From assembly GCA_900769975.1 (NCBI GenBank), contig CAAGIR010000204.1, positions 1 to 16,578 of the forward strand: a stretch of 16,578 bases of DNA, written 5' to 3'. Numbering within the stretch: the first letter of the stretch is position 1; each line of letters starts with the position of its first letter. A program made the translations under genes and the position numbers. Under the pieces are notes generated by a model. That model was not told the DNA's origin. It saw nothing but the letters and a program-made list of their open reading frames with translations, and did not search any database. Shown here piece by piece: positions 6,359 to 14,461 of the stretch. This stretch comes from Spirochaetia bacterium (GTDB lineage: Bacteria; Spirochaetota; Spirochaetia; Treponematales; Treponemataceae).

Positions 6359-6784
6359 ATGAGTTCATTAACAAGTTTTTTAGCAGGTAATGTTGAGAAA
6401 AGAGAAAATAAAAAGGTTGTAGTCAGCAACAGATTCAAGGATGCAAAGGGAAATCCTATTCCTTGGGAAATCCGTTCAATTAGTGCGGATGAAGATGAAT
6501 TGATAAGAAAGGAATGCACAAAGAATGTTCCTGTTGTGGGAAAGCGCAATCAGTACAGACAGACATTTGATTCAAATGCTTATCTTACAAAGCTTGCAGT
6601 GAAAAGTGTTGTATTCCCTGATTTGAATGATGCTGATTTACAGAATTCATATAAAGTCATGGGTGCTGAACAGCTTATCAAGACAATGCTTTATAAGGAT
6701 GAATTTGATGTCTTAACAGAACAGCTTGTTGCTGATTCAGAAGTGGAAGATATCAATGATTTGGTTGAAGAAGCAAAAAATTAA
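6359..6784 (+). CDS. xkdN: Tail assembly chaperone, short (G-type) form, XkdN-like
   Basis: A 141-aa unshifted product. It starts MSSLTSFLAGNVEKRENKKV and has a beta-rich part ('NRFKDAKGNPIPWEIRSISA' with following 'DEDELIRKECTK'), then helices 'NAYLTKLAVKSVVFPDLNDA', 'AEQLIKTMLYKDEFDVLTEQ' and an acidic end. This is the XkdN/phage tail assembly chaperone pattern, located between tube and tape measure. The chaperone coats the tape measure protein during tail assembly and is not in the finished virion. The SD GAAAGGAAGG (6341-6350) is 8 nt from the ATG. The stop codon follows directly after the slippery heptamer AAAAAAT, where the longer form diverges. Confidence 0.88.
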   Translation: MSSLTSFLAGNVEKRENKKVVVSNRFKDAKGNPIPWEIRSISADEDELIRKECTKNVPVVGKRNQYRQTFDSNAYLTKLAVKSVVFPDLNDADLQNSYKVMGAEQLIKTMLYKDEFDVLTEQLVADSEVEDINDLVEEAKN

Positions 6785-6963
6785 TATTGGATGCAGATGA
6801 TGGTGAAGCTAATTACGCATATTATTGTTTGCATAAGTTCCATTGGAAGCCTTCTGAATTTGTGAGTTTACCACAAAGAGAGAAGGCTTTTATCATTGCA
6901 TCCATAAATGAAAGAATTAAGAACGAAAAGAAACAGGCAAAAAGTATTAAAAGAAAAAGATAA
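6359..6963 (+). CDS. Tail assembly chaperone, -1 frameshift (GT-type) product
   Basis: At A AAA AAT (6775-6781, zero frame GCA-AAA-AAT-TAA) a -1 slip skips the stop and continues TTA-ATA-TTG-GAT, giving 60 more codons to TAA at 6961-6963, about 201 aa in total. The extension has 'FHWKPSEFVSLPQREKAF' followed by a basic helix ending KSIKRKR, matching the T-part of tail chaperones in Firmicutes myoviruses. It fills the otherwise unexplained gap before the tape measure. No SD and no ATG precede the second frame, so independent translation is unlikely. Dual products from one gene are the rule for chaperones at this locus in lambda-like and PBSX-like tails. The shift itself is inferred. Confidence 0.8.
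6775..6781 (+). promoter_or_regulatory. -1 ribosomal frameshift site (AAAAAAT)
   Basis: The heptamer A-AAA-AAT fits the X-XXY-YYZ rule in the chaperone's zero frame and is followed at once by the zero-frame TAA (6782-6784). A weak stem, ATGCAGA (6791-6797) with TTTGCAT (6828-6834), starts 9 nt downstream and could stimulate slippage. A GAAGAAG stretch just upstream is only loosely SD-like. The efficiency cannot be read from sequence. Confidence 0.75.
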
Positions 6964-6984
6964 ATAGAAAGGCAGGTGATAAGC

Positions 6985-9189
6985 ATGGCAAACGGAATAA
7001 GTACAGCAATCAGAATCAATGATGGAATGTCACCTGCCTTGAAAAGCATGAACAAGGCTTTAATGATTGTGCTAAACTCTTTTGAATCAATGCAATCAGC
7101 GACAGCCGATCCAATAAATACAGCTGCCATTTCAGAAGCACGTTCTGAATTGGCAAGGGTTAGCACCACATTAGATGATGTGGAAAATAATGCAAGACAA
7201 GCATCAAATGCACAAGAGCAATTCACTAATTCTGTAAAACAATCAGATAATGCAATGAGTGGTCTTGTTAAGAAGGTTGGAACACTTGTTGCTGCTTATG
7301 CTTCATTTCAAACTTTAATGGGTGCTGTGAAATTGTCTGACCAAATGACACAAACTGATGCAAGATTGAACATGATTGTTGATGATCAAGGTTCAGTTGA
7401 AGTATTAAAAGATAAAATCATGGCATCAGCTAATGCCGCAAGGGCAGATTATATGGCAACATCTGATGTAATCTCAAAATTAGCATTAAGGGCAGGTGAT
7501 GCCTTCAAGGGTGCTAATGATAAGATTGACATGGATCAAGTAATTGGATTTACAGAAACACTTAACAAAATGTATGCCATTTCAGGTGCATCAGCAGAAG
7601 AACAAGCTTCTTCAATGCTTCAGTTGACACAGGCACTTGGTTCAGGTGTTCTTCGTGGTGAAGAATTCAATGCAGTGTTTGAAGCAGCACCAAATATCAT
7701 GCAGGAAGTTGCAAAATATATGGATGTTCCGATTGGAAAGTTGCGTGAACTTGCTGCTGATGGTCAAATATCAGCGGAAATTGTTAAGAATGCCATTTTA
7801 AGTGCATCAGGTGATATTGGTGGTACTTTTAGTGAAATGGATTATACCTGGGAACAGGTTATGAATAAAGCAAAGAATAGAGCATATGATGCTTTTGGTG
7901 CTATCCATGAGAAATTAAATGAATTAGCAAATAATGAAGCGGTTCAGAATTTCATATACAACATGGTTGATTCATTGGCAATTGTGGCGAATTTAGCTGT
8001 GAGTGCATTTGAACAATTAGCAAGTATGGGGCAATTCATAGCTGATAATTGGTCGATAATATCACCTATTATCTTTGGTGTTATAACAGCTTTAACAATC
8101 TATGCAGCAATATCAGCAATAGTGGCAACTATAAACGGAATCAATGCATTATCGGAATCTATTAAAGCGGCAGCATTAATGATGTCGACAGGTGCAACAT
8201 TTGCAGCAACAGTAGCACAACATGGATTGAATGCTGCTTTGTTAGCATGTCCTATAACCTGGATTGTTCTTGGAATTATTGCAATTGTAGCAGCAGTTAT
8301 TGCATTTTGTGCATGGATAGCCAAATCAGGTGGTGTGGCAACAACCGCTTTCGGTGTAATTGCAGGGGCGGCAAATACTGCTGTTGCATTTATATGGAAT
8401 TTATTCCTTGGATTGGTTGATTTCCTTCTTTCAATAATTAATTATCTGCAAGCACCTTGGGTGGCATTTGCAAACTTCTTCGGAAATCTTTTCAATGATC
8501 CGCTTGCGGCAATTATCCATGCTTTTGGCACTATGGCAGATGCTGTTCTTGGAATTCTTGAAGGTATCGCAAGGGCAATTGATGCGGTATTCGGTTCAAA
8601 TCTTGCTGATGCTGTTTCAGGATGGAGAGGAAGCCTTGATTCAAAGGTTGAAGCATTTGCAAAGGATAAAGGCAATGGTACATATAAAGAAATTATTGAA
8701 AACGAGAATTATTCTACCGAATCATTAGGATTACAAAGAAAAGATTATGGTGATGCATACAAAGCAGGTGCTGCATGGGGTGATGGCATTTCAAATAAGG
8801 TTTCCGATAAACTTGGGGATTTCAGTTTTGATTCTATATTAGGGAAACTAACAGCACCTGATACATCAAGCCTTGGAACAGGAATAGATGGTTTAGGCGG
8901 TTACGATATACCAAGTTATGATGAACTAGCAGGAAATGTTGGAGATATTAAGGATAATACAGGCAGTATCAAGGATGCTGTTGATGTTTCAGAAGAAGAT
9001 TTGAAATACCTTCGTGATATTGCAGAACAGGAAGCCATCAACCGCTTCACAACAGCTGAAATTTCAGTTGATTTCGGTGGTGTATCAAATACCATCAACA
9101 ATGATATGGATATTGATGGATTTATGGATGTATTCACTGATAGGCTATATGAATCAATGACAGTGGCAGCAGAAGGCTTACATAGTTAA
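6985..9189 (+). CDS. Tail tape measure protein
   Basis: 734 aa from ATG 6985, 7 nt after GGCAGGTGAT; the in-frame GTG at 6976 lies inside the SD. Residues 1-110 are helical and coiled-coil-like. About 115-280 is the tape-measure N-terminal domain ('SDQMTQTDARLNMIVDD', 'TQALGSGVLRGEEFNAVFEA' and the 'APNIMQEVAKYM' segment). Three strongly hydrophobic stretches follow at about 356-385, 417-446 and 451-489, then Gly/Asp-rich linkers and a C-terminal 'EISVDFGGVSNTINND' segment. The protein sets tail length and is ejected ahead of DNA; the hydrophobic stretches may act in membrane passage. No lysozyme or peptidase domain is visible. At the usual rule of about 1.5 angstrom per residue the tail would be near 110 nm (inference). 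Confidence 0.93.
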   Translation: MANGISTAIRINDGMSPALKSMNKALMIVLNSFESMQSATADPINTAAISEARSELARVSTTLDDVENNARQASNAQEQFTNSVKQSDNAMSGLVKKVGTLVAAYASFQTLMGAVKLSDQMTQTDARLNMIVDDQGSVEVLKDKIMASANAARADYMATSDVISKLALRAGDAFKGANDKIDMDQVIGFTETLNKMYAISGASAEEQASSMLQLTQALGSGVLRGEEFNAVFEAAPNIMQEVAKYMDVPIGKLRELAADGQISAEIVKNAILSASGDIGGTFSEMDYTWEQVMNKAKNRAYDAFGAIHEKLNELANNEAVQNFIYNMVDSLAIVANLAVSAFEQLASMGQFIADNWSIISPIIFGVITALTIYAAISAIVATINGINALSESIKAAALMMSTGATFAATVAQHGLNAALLACPITWIVLGIIAIVAAVIAFCAWIAKSGGVATTAFGVIAGAANTAVAFIWNLFLGLVDFLLSIINYLQAPWVAFANFFGNLFNDPLAAIIHAFGTMADAVLGILEGIARAIDAVFGSNLADAVSGWRGSLDSKVEAFAKDKGNGTYKEIIENENYSTESLGLQRKDYGDAYKAGAAWGDGISNKVSDKLGDFSFDSILGKLTAPDTSSLGTGIDGLGGYDIPSYDELAGNVGDIKDNTGSIKDAVDVSEEDLKYLRDIAEQEAINRFTTAEISVDFGGVSNTINNDMDIDGFMDVFTDRLYESMTVAAEGLHS

Positions 9190-9204
9190 GGAAGGGGTGA
9201 TTGA

Positions 9205-9900
9205 ATGGCATATATATTTTATTTAGGAAATACACCGCTTCCTGTAACACCTTCAAAGCTTACAACAACCATAAAAAATCAGAACAAGACAGTTGATCTT
9301 ATCAATTTGAATGAAGTGAACATATTGAAATCACCTGGATTGACAGAAATCAAATTTGATGCATTGCTTCCAAATGTAAGATACCCATTTGCGGTTTATA
9401 AGGATGGATTTAAGAAGGCTTCTCATTATTTGAGTTTACTTGAAAGCTATAAGGCAGGCAAAAAATCTTTTCAATTCATTGTGACAAGGGCAATGCCAAC
9501 AGGGGCATCCATTTCACATACAAATATGACTGTTTCACTTGAATCATATGATATCAAGGAATCAGCAGGTGATGGTTTAGATATTGTTGTTTCGATAGTA
9601 TTAAAGCAATATGTGCCTTATGGCTTAAAAACAGGTGTTGTTAAGAAAGCAACAACAGGAACAGCGAAGATTACAACAAGTTCTGATAGAGCATCAAAAG
9701 AACCTGCTAAAATATACACTGTCAAAAAAGGTGATACACTTTGGAACATTGCAAAGGAAGCCTATGGTTCAGGTGCTGATTGGAAGCGAATCTATAATGC
9801 TAACAAAAGTATAATTGAAGCAACAGCAAAGAAGTATGGAAAAAAATCATCAAGCAATGGATGGTGGATATATCCAGGAACAAAATTGGTTATTCCGTAG
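9205..9900 (+). CDS. xkdP: LysM baseplate/tail protein (XkdP-like)
   Basis: 231 aa. The N-terminal domain (about 1-145, 'YIFYLGNTPLPVTPSKLTTT' and 'SYDIKESAGDGLDIVVSIVL') is the XkdP-type region that joins tape measure, tube end and baseplate hub. A Thr/Ser/Lys linker (about 146-168) precedes a C-terminal LysM domain (169-231, 'YTVKKGDTLWNIAKEAYGSG' to 'YPGTKLVIP'), which in this family is thought to bind peptidoglycan or act structurally. The SD GGAAGGGGTGA is well placed before ATG 9205. The hub gene follows after 8 nt, in PBSX order. The protein has no enzyme domain, unlike some longer homologues carrying a wall hydrolase. Confidence 0.9.
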   Translation: MAYIFYLGNTPLPVTPSKLTTTIKNQNKTVDLINLNEVNILKSPGLTEIKFDALLPNVRYPFAVYKDGFKKASHYLSLLESYKAGKKSFQFIVTRAMPTGASISHTNMTVSLESYDIKESAGDGLDIVVSIVLKQYVPYGLKTGVVKKATTGTAKITTSSDRASKEPAKIYTVKKGDTLWNIAKEAYGSGADWKRIYNANKSIIEATAKKYGKKSSSNGWWIYPGTKLVIP

Positions 9901-9908
9901 GGGGATAT

Positions 9909-10871
9909 ATGAATATTGAATTATCAATAGTAAATAAAGGAACAATTTATTATCCGTGTGTTAAAGACGGAATCACATGGGAAACAGAAAGAAAAGGTGC
10001 GCCAGGTGCTTTGAAATTTACAGTTGTCAAGACACCTGGTCTTTATTTTGAAGAAGGTGATGCTGTTCGGCTTGTTGTTGATGGTCATAAGGTATTCTTT
10101 GGATTTGTATTCAAAAAGAAACGTAATAAAGAACAGCATATTGAAGTAACAGCTTATGATCAGCTTCGATATTTAAAGAACAAAGAAACGTATGTGTATA
10201 AGGAAAAAACAGCAAATCAAGTAATTGAAATGATAGCAAAGGATTTTAGGCTTAATGTTGGTTCTTTAGAAAATACAGGATATGTAATTCCTTCAAAGGT
10301 AGAAGATGATAAAACACTTTTCGATATAGTTTTGAATGCTATGGATGAAACATTGCTTAATACAAAGAAGCTTTTTGTCCTATATGATGATTTTGGGCAT
10401 TTAATGCTTAAAAATATTGAATCCATGCAAACCAACATCCTGATTGATGCTAACACAGGCGAAAATTTCACTTATGAATCTAGTATTGATGATAGGACAT
10501 ACAATCAAATCAAGATTGTATATGACAATGAAGAAACAGGGAAACGTGATGTATATATGACAAAGAATTCAAAGCATATAAATGATTGGGGTGTTCTTCA
10601 ATACTATGAAAAAGCTTCAACAGATAAAGGTCTTGTTGAAAAGGTTAATAAGCTTCTTGATTTATATGATAGGAAAACAAGAAAGTTAAAAATCGAAAAA
10701 GCATTCGGTGTTCCAAGTATTAGGGCAGGAAGCAGTGTTGTAGTCATGCTTGATCTTGGTGATATCACTGTTCATAATATGATGGTTTGCGAAAAGGTAA
10801 AACATACTTTTAGTAACGATTATCACACTATGGATTTAACAGTGATAGGAAATAAGGAATTCATAGCATAG
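9909..10871 (+). CDS. xkdQ: Baseplate hub protein (XkdQ/YqbQ-like)
   Basis: 320 aa from ATG 9909, just after AGGGGG (9899-9904) overlapping the previous stop; a longer frame with an upstream alternative start at 9861 is rejected because it runs inside the LysM gene. The N-terminal 'GITWETERKGAPGALKFTVV' and 'EGDAVRLVVDGHKVFFGFVF', then 'VTAYDQLRYLKNKETYVYKE', 'ANQVIEMIAKDF', and the late 'VPSIRAGSSVVVMLDLGDI' are characteristic of the XkdQ/gpD-like hub. Three copies would form the central baseplate hub that caps the tube and ties it to the wedges. Length is close to that of PBSX XkdQ. Confidence 0.93.
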   Translation: MNIELSIVNKGTIYYPCVKDGITWETERKGAPGALKFTVVKTPGLYFEEGDAVRLVVDGHKVFFGFVFKKKRNKEQHIEVTAYDQLRYLKNKETYVYKEKTANQVIEMIAKDFRLNVGSLENTGYVIPSKVEDDKTLFDIVLNAMDETLLNTKKLFVLYDDFGHLMLKNIESMQTNILIDANTGENFTYESSIDDRTYNQIKIVYDNEETGKRDVYMTKNSKHINDWGVLQYYEKASTDKGLVEKVNKLLDLYDRKTRKLKIEKAFGVPSIRAGSSVVVMLDLGDITVHNMMVCEKVKHTFSNDYHTMDLTVIGNKEFIA

Positions 10872-10884
10872 AAAGGAAAAGTAC

Positions 10885-11292
10885 ATGGCAAATCAGGGAC
10901 TTATTGAAGCATTGAAACAAGTTTCATCAGAAGTTGTTCAAGCAGGAAATCCAACATCAGTTGTTTATGGAAAAGTAATCAGTAAACATCCTTTGAAAAT
11001 TCAAGTTAATAACAAGCTGATTCTTGATGAATCATTTTTGGTTCTTACAAAGAATGTTCTTGATCATAAGGTAAAGTTCACAATGGATTTTAGGGGTGAA
11101 GAACCTGGAAAGATAACAATAAATGGTGAACAGAATGTCCTGGACAAAATGGAATACAAAAAGGGATATGCAATCATCAAGAATGGTCTTAATGTCGGTG
11201 ATACAGCTATTATGGTTCAGCAGCAAGGCGGTCAAAAATTCGTTGTTGTTGATAAGATGAACAACGATTGGGCAGATGATGATGATGATTAA
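10885..11292 (+). CDS. xkdR: Baseplate protein, DUF2577 (XkdR-like)
   Basis: A 135-aa OB-like beta protein starting MANQGLIEALKQVSSEVVQA, followed by 'NPTSVVYGKVISKHPLKIQV' and 'DESFLVLTKNVLDHKVKFTM', and later 'GDTAIMVQQQGGQKFVVVDK'. This is the DUF2577/XkdR pattern; the protein lies between hub and gp25-like genes and is thought to form the spike/hub extension. The C-terminus ends in WADDDDD, encoded by five GAT repeats (11275-11289) up to the stop. The SD GAAAGGAAAAG precedes ATG 10885. Assignment rests on family resemblance and conserved order. Confidence 0.85.
   Translation: MANQGLIEALKQVSSEVVQAGNPTSVVYGKVISKHPLKIQVNNKLILDESFLVLTKNVLDHKVKFTMDFRGEEPGKITINGEQNVLDKMEYKKGYAIIKNGLNVGDTAIMVQQQGGQKFVVVDKMNNDWADDDDD
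11275..11289 (+). repeat. (GAT)5 microsatellite at the 3' end of the XkdR-like gene
   Basis: Five GAT triplets encode the last five Asp residues before TAA. Triplet gain or loss would keep the frame and only change the acidic tail. Confidence 0.85.
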
Positions 11293-11314
11293 TAAAGGAA
11301 GAAGGTGAACAATA

Positions 11315-11716
11315 ATGCTTCCTAAATTTATAGAAGAAGCAACCTATGATTTTGAAGAAGAACAGATTGCTTCAAGGGATTTTGCACTTGATTATGAAAA
11401 AGATAAAATCAATGGAATTCGTGAAGGCTTGGAAGAAATTGAACAGGCAGTGTATTTCATATTGAACACTGAAAGATATCAGCACATTATATATCCCTGG
11501 TCATATGGGATTGAATTGGTTGATCTTATCGGTGAACAAAAGTCATATGCTATTCCTGAAATAGAACGAAGGATAACAGAAGCACTTCTTCAGGATGATC
11601 GAATTGATGCAGTTGATAATTTTGAATTCACGCAGGATGGATTGAAAATCAATGTCACCTTTACTGTACATACAAATTTAGGTGATATTCAGGCAGTAAA
11701 GGTGGTGGAATTATAA
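11315..11716 (+). CDS. xkdS: Baseplate wedge protein, gp25-like (DUF2634, XkdS-like)
   Basis: 133 aa. The sequence 'FALDYEKDKINGIREGLEEI' followed by 'EQAVYFILNTERYQHIIYPW' and 'SYGIELVDLIGEQ' is the core of the T4 gp25/XkdS family, including the conserved 'TER' and 'YGIEL' elements. The protein binds the sheath's first ring and starts sheath polymerisation on the baseplate. An SD AAGGTGAA precedes ATG 11315. The stop TAA (11714-11716) shares its last A with the ATG of the baseplate J gene, so the two are translationally coupled, as in related phages. Confidence 0.92.
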   Translation: MLPKFIEEATYDFEEEQIASRDFALDYEKDKINGIREGLEEIEQAVYFILNTERYQHIIYPWSYGIELVDLIGEQKSYAIPEIERRITEALLQDDRIDAVDNFEFTQDGLKINVTFTVHTNLGDIQAVKVVEL

Positions 11717-12801
11717 TGTATGAAAATGAAACATTTGAAGTAATTAAACAAAGGATTCTTGATAGAGTTTCAGATGCACTTGACAAAAGGGAATCTTCAT
11801 TCCTGTATAATGCAACCGCACCGATAGCGGTTGAACATCAGAATATGTATATTGCACTTGATACTATTCTTGATTTGACATTCTTTGATACTTCTGATAG
11901 AGGTGGAAAATTAGAAAGATGTCGTGAACGTGGAATCAATCTTGATCAGTTCAATGCGACATATTCAATAGTAACAGCACATACAGAACCTGAAGAAGTT
12001 GATGTTCCGATTGGTTCACGTTTCAACTATGATAAGGTGAATTTTGTTGTTACAAGTAAAATATCAGACGGATATTATAAAATGCAGTGTGAAACACTTG
12101 GTGAAGAAGGAAATGTCACAGGAGAACTAACACCAATTGATTATATTAGAAATCTAACATATGCAGAAATCACTTCGGTTGACACATACGGAGAAGATGA
12201 AGCAGGAATTGATGTAATTGATAAGGCTTATTATGATTCGCTTCATTCAAATGCATTTGGTGGAAATCGTGCTGATTATATGCAGAAGCTTCATCAGGTT
12301 GCAGGTGTAGGCGGTGTGAAATGCTATTCGGCAGCAGAATGGATGGGCGGTGGAACATGTAAGCTTGTTATTCAGACATCATCATTTACAGTTCCAAGTG
12401 CTTCATTTGTTAATGAACTGCAAACAATGGTTGATCCTTTGGTAAATAGGGGCGCAGGATATGGTATTGCACCAATTGGGCATACAGTAACAGTTGCAGG
12501 ATGTACTTCAACAACAATCAATATATCGTTTGAGTTAACATTATATCCTGATTATGTATGGGATGATGTTCAACCATACATCTTGGAAACAATTGAAGAT
12601 TATTTCCACACACTTAATAAGGAATGGGAAAATGTATCACAGATTGTTGTCCGTATATCGCATTTAGAAACTAGAATTCTTGATATTGCAGGTGTTCTTG
12701 ATATTCAGCATACAAAATTAAATGGTGAAGAAGGAAATCTGTATCTTGATCCTGATTCAATAGTAGTTAGGGGGGATATAACAAATGTTGAGAGAACCTG
12801 A
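11716..12801 (+). CDS. xkdT: Baseplate J-like wedge protein (XkdT-like)
   Basis: A 361-aa major wedge subunit. 'KQRILDRVSDALDKRESSFL' with following 'YNATAPIAVE', 'ERGINLDQFNATYS', 'VPIGSRFNYDKVNFVVTSKI', and 'AFGGNRADYMQKLHQVAGVG' with following 'GVKCY' are typical of the baseplate J/gp47 family. It forms the iris-like ring that triggers sheath contraction. The length is normal for XkdT. Its start overlaps the preceding stop by one base and its last 17 nt overlap the XkdU-like gene, whose SD (AGGGGGG region near 12768-12775) lies within its C-terminal codons. Confidence 0.95.
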   Translation: MYENETFEVIKQRILDRVSDALDKRESSFLYNATAPIAVEHQNMYIALDTILDLTFFDTSDRGGKLERCRERGINLDQFNATYSIVTAHTEPEEVDVPIGSRFNYDKVNFVVTSKISDGYYKMQCETLGEEGNVTGELTPIDYIRNLTYAEITSVDTYGEDEAGIDVIDKAYYDSLHSNAFGGNRADYMQKLHQVAGVGGVKCYSAAEWMGGGTCKLVIQTSSFTVPSASFVNELQTMVDPLVNRGAGYGIAPIGHTVTVAGCTSTTINISFELTLYPDYVWDDVQPYILETIEDYFHTLNKEWENVSQIVVRISHLETRILDIAGVLDIQHTKLNGEEGNLYLDPDSIVVRGDITNVERT

Positions 12802-13357
12802 TATTCTTGATTATCTTCCTGCATTTATTGCAAGGGTGAAAGAAATAGTTGGACATGCTGAAGGTGAAAATCCTGAATTGCAGCTTGAATGGGATGCCAT
12901 TGAACAAGCCTGGAATGATCAGTTCCTTTATACTATGGGGGAATATGGCATTAAACGTTGGGAAAAGATTATCGGCATAATTCCACATTCAACCGATACA
13001 TTGGAAGATAGGCGAATGCGAATAATTAGCATTCTAAATTCAAACGTTGATTTTACATATAGAAGGGTATATGAACACCTTGTGCAAATGTGTGGAAGTG
13101 ATAAAGCATTAAAAATGCAATACATTGCAGAAATATGGACATTGCAGGTTCGTGTTTCGCTATATTATAAGCACATGTTCAGAAGCATGAAGGAATGGCT
13201 TACAGAAATTATTCCATTGAATATCATTCTTGATATCGACCTTATTTACAATACACACCGAATACTTTCAAGATTTACACACAGATTTTTAAGTCAGTAC
13301 ACACATCTTGAAGTTAGGGAAGAACCGCTTCCTGGTGTGGAATACATAGAATATTAA
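12785..13357 (+). CDS. xkdU: Baseplate wedge/tail protein, DUF2313 (XkdU/YmfQ-like)
   Basis: 190 aa. The N-terminal 'DILDYLPAFIARVKEIVGHA', then 'WDAIEQAWNDQFLYTMGEYG' and the following 'IKRWEKIIGI', and 'TDTLEDRRMRIISILNSNVD' form the classic DUF2313 signature. The C-terminal half is a beta region ending 'VREEPLPGVEYIEY'. The protein belongs to the wedge and connects the baseplate with tail fibres (gp53/gpI-like role, inferred). It overlaps the J gene by 17 nt and is followed by a 62-nt gap with a hairpin leader before the fibre gene, the point where the tightly packed baseplate operon opens. Confidence 0.92.
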   Translation: MLREPDILDYLPAFIARVKEIVGHAEGENPELQLEWDAIEQAWNDQFLYTMGEYGIKRWEKIIGIIPHSTDTLEDRRMRIISILNSNVDFTYRRVYEHLVQMCGSDKALKMQYIAEIWTLQVRVSLYYKHMFRSMKEWLTEIIPLNIILDIDLIYNTHRILSRFTHRFLSQYTHLEVREEPLPGVEYIEY

Positions 13358-13363
13358 ATAGCG

Positions 13364-13419
13364 TACAAAAGATAACCTTGGAAATTCCAATAACAATAGG
13401 AAAGAGAGGTTATTTTTTT
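13364..13419 (+). promoter_or_regulatory. Hairpin leader of the tail fibre gene
   Basis: AAAAGATAACCT (13367-13378) pairs with AGGTTATTTTTT (13407-13418) through 12 positions including one G-U, with a 28-nt loop. The last bases of the SD (GAGAGG, 13404-13409) lie in the 3' arm and the ATG at 13420 follows directly. The leader begins with TACAAAAGATAACCTT (13364-13379), identical to 71-86. A near-perfect dyad TTGGAA-A-TTCCAA (13378-13390) lies in the loop. The run of seven T (13413-13419) gives a weak terminator look, but the stem is poor in G-C. A control of fibre translation is inference. Confidence 0.5.
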
Positions 13420-14439
13420 ATGAACAAAACAACAAATTATGAACTTGGTAAACCACTTGAAGATGAATTGTATGATATAGCAATTCAGAATGATAACATG
13501 GATAAAATTGATACAAACCTGAAATCTGTATCAAACACATCATCCACACATATTGCAAATATAAGTAATCCGCATTCAGTGACAAAGGCACAGGTGGGAT
13601 TGTCAAATGTTCCAAATGTTTCAACGAACAATCAAACACCATCCTATACTGTTGCTTCGTCATTGGCTGCATTGGTAAGTGGTGAGATATTACAAACAGC
13701 ATTCGGCAAAATTGCAAAGGCAGTTAACGATCTGATTAGCCATTTAGCAAATAAATCAAATCCACATGCGGTTACAAAGGCGCAGGTTGGTCTTGGTAGT
13801 GTTCCGAATGTAGCAACAAATGATCAGACACCTACATATACAGACACATCAACACTTGAAACATTATCAAGCGGTGAAAAACTAAACGTATCAATGCAAA
13901 AGATTAAGCTTGCAATTACAACATTGATTAATCACATTGATAATAAGTCAAATCCTCATGCTGTCACAAAAACGCAATTGGGGTTAGGAAACGTAAATAA
14001 TACTGCTGATTCAGCAAAAAATGTTCTGTCAGCAACAAAACTTACAACAGCAAGAACAATATCATTAGGTGGTCAATTGACAGGAAGTGCATCATTTAAT
14101 GGTAGTGCAAATGTATCAATTGATGCTTCATACACGTTGGGCAACACTGTTGATAACAGAAGCGGATATGTAAAGTTTTCAAATGGTCTGCTTTTGCAAT
14201 GGGGTAATGTTTCTATTACTCCTGTACCAAATGAAATTTCTTCACAGGCAGTTACTTTTTCGCAAGAATATGCATTTATTCCTGTTGTAATTGCAAACGG
14301 ACAAACAACAGGTATGGGTTCAACAGTTAAGGGTGTTGGTGCATCTGATATAACAGTTTCAGGGTTCGTGGCAAATTTGGTTAGAGAAAACAATTATGCA
14401 ACTACTGTTATATGGATAGCAATAGGATTTTACAAATAA
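13420..14439 (+). CDS. Tail fibre protein with 64-aa repeats and gp53-like tip
   Basis: 339 aa from ATG 13420; a TTG at 13378 extends the frame but lies in the leader hairpin and has no SD. Residues 1-43 form a baseplate-attachment region ('YELGKPLEDELYDIAIQNDN' with following 'MDKIDTNL'). 'SNPH.VTK.Q.GL' motifs at NPH 50-52, 114-116 and 178-180 define 64-residue repeats typical of trimeric fibre shafts. Residues about 195-245 resemble the 'T.L.TARTISLGGQLTGSAS' shaft-to-tip segment. The C-terminal domain ('YVKFSNGLLLQWGNVSITPV' to 'TVIWIAIGFYK') matches the gp53-like fibre tip that binds the host receptor. No chaperone or collagen-like region is present. Confidence 0.9.
   Translation: MNKTTNYELGKPLEDELYDIAIQNDNMDKIDTNLKSVSNTSSTHIANISNPHSVTKAQVGLSNVPNVSTNNQTPSYTVASSLAALVSGEILQTAFGKIAKAVNDLISHLANKSNPHAVTKAQVGLGSVPNVATNDQTPTYTDTSTLETLSSGEKLNVSMQKIKLAITTLINHIDNKSNPHAVTKTQLGLGNVNNTADSAKNVLSATKLTTARTISLGGQLTGSASFNGSANVSIDASYTLGNTVDNRSGYVKFSNGLLLQWGNVSITPVPNEISSQAVTFSQEYAFIPVVIANGQTTGMGSTVKGVGASDITVSGFVANLVRENNYATTVIWIAIGFYK
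13549..14004 (+). repeat. Three in-frame repeats in the tail fibre gene, 192-nt period
   Basis: Units begin at 13549, 13741 and 13933 with the His codon of H(I/L).N.SNPH. Two full 64-codon units are followed by a third partial unit. The first two also share a 'SGE.L......KI..A...LI.H' segment. Exact spacing of the motif (residues 50, 114, 178) shows that whole units were duplicated and then diverged. Confidence 0.85.
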
Positions 14440-14461
14440 TTAAGAAAGGGTACAAAAGATA

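Noticed and set aside
9861..9908. Upstream alternative start for the hub protein
   Set aside because: It would overlap the LysM gene by 40 nt without an SD, whereas ATG 9909 follows AGGGGG and matches the family N-terminus.
13378..13419. TTG start extending the tail fibre by 14 residues
   Set aside because: It lies inside the leader hairpin, lacks an SD, and the ATG at 13420 has GAGAGG 10 nt upstream and begins with the usual fibre N-terminus.
13420..14439. Diversity-generating retroelement target in the fibre tip
   Set aside because: The C-terminus is a gp53-like domain, with no C-type lectin variable region, template repeat or reverse transcriptase in the window.
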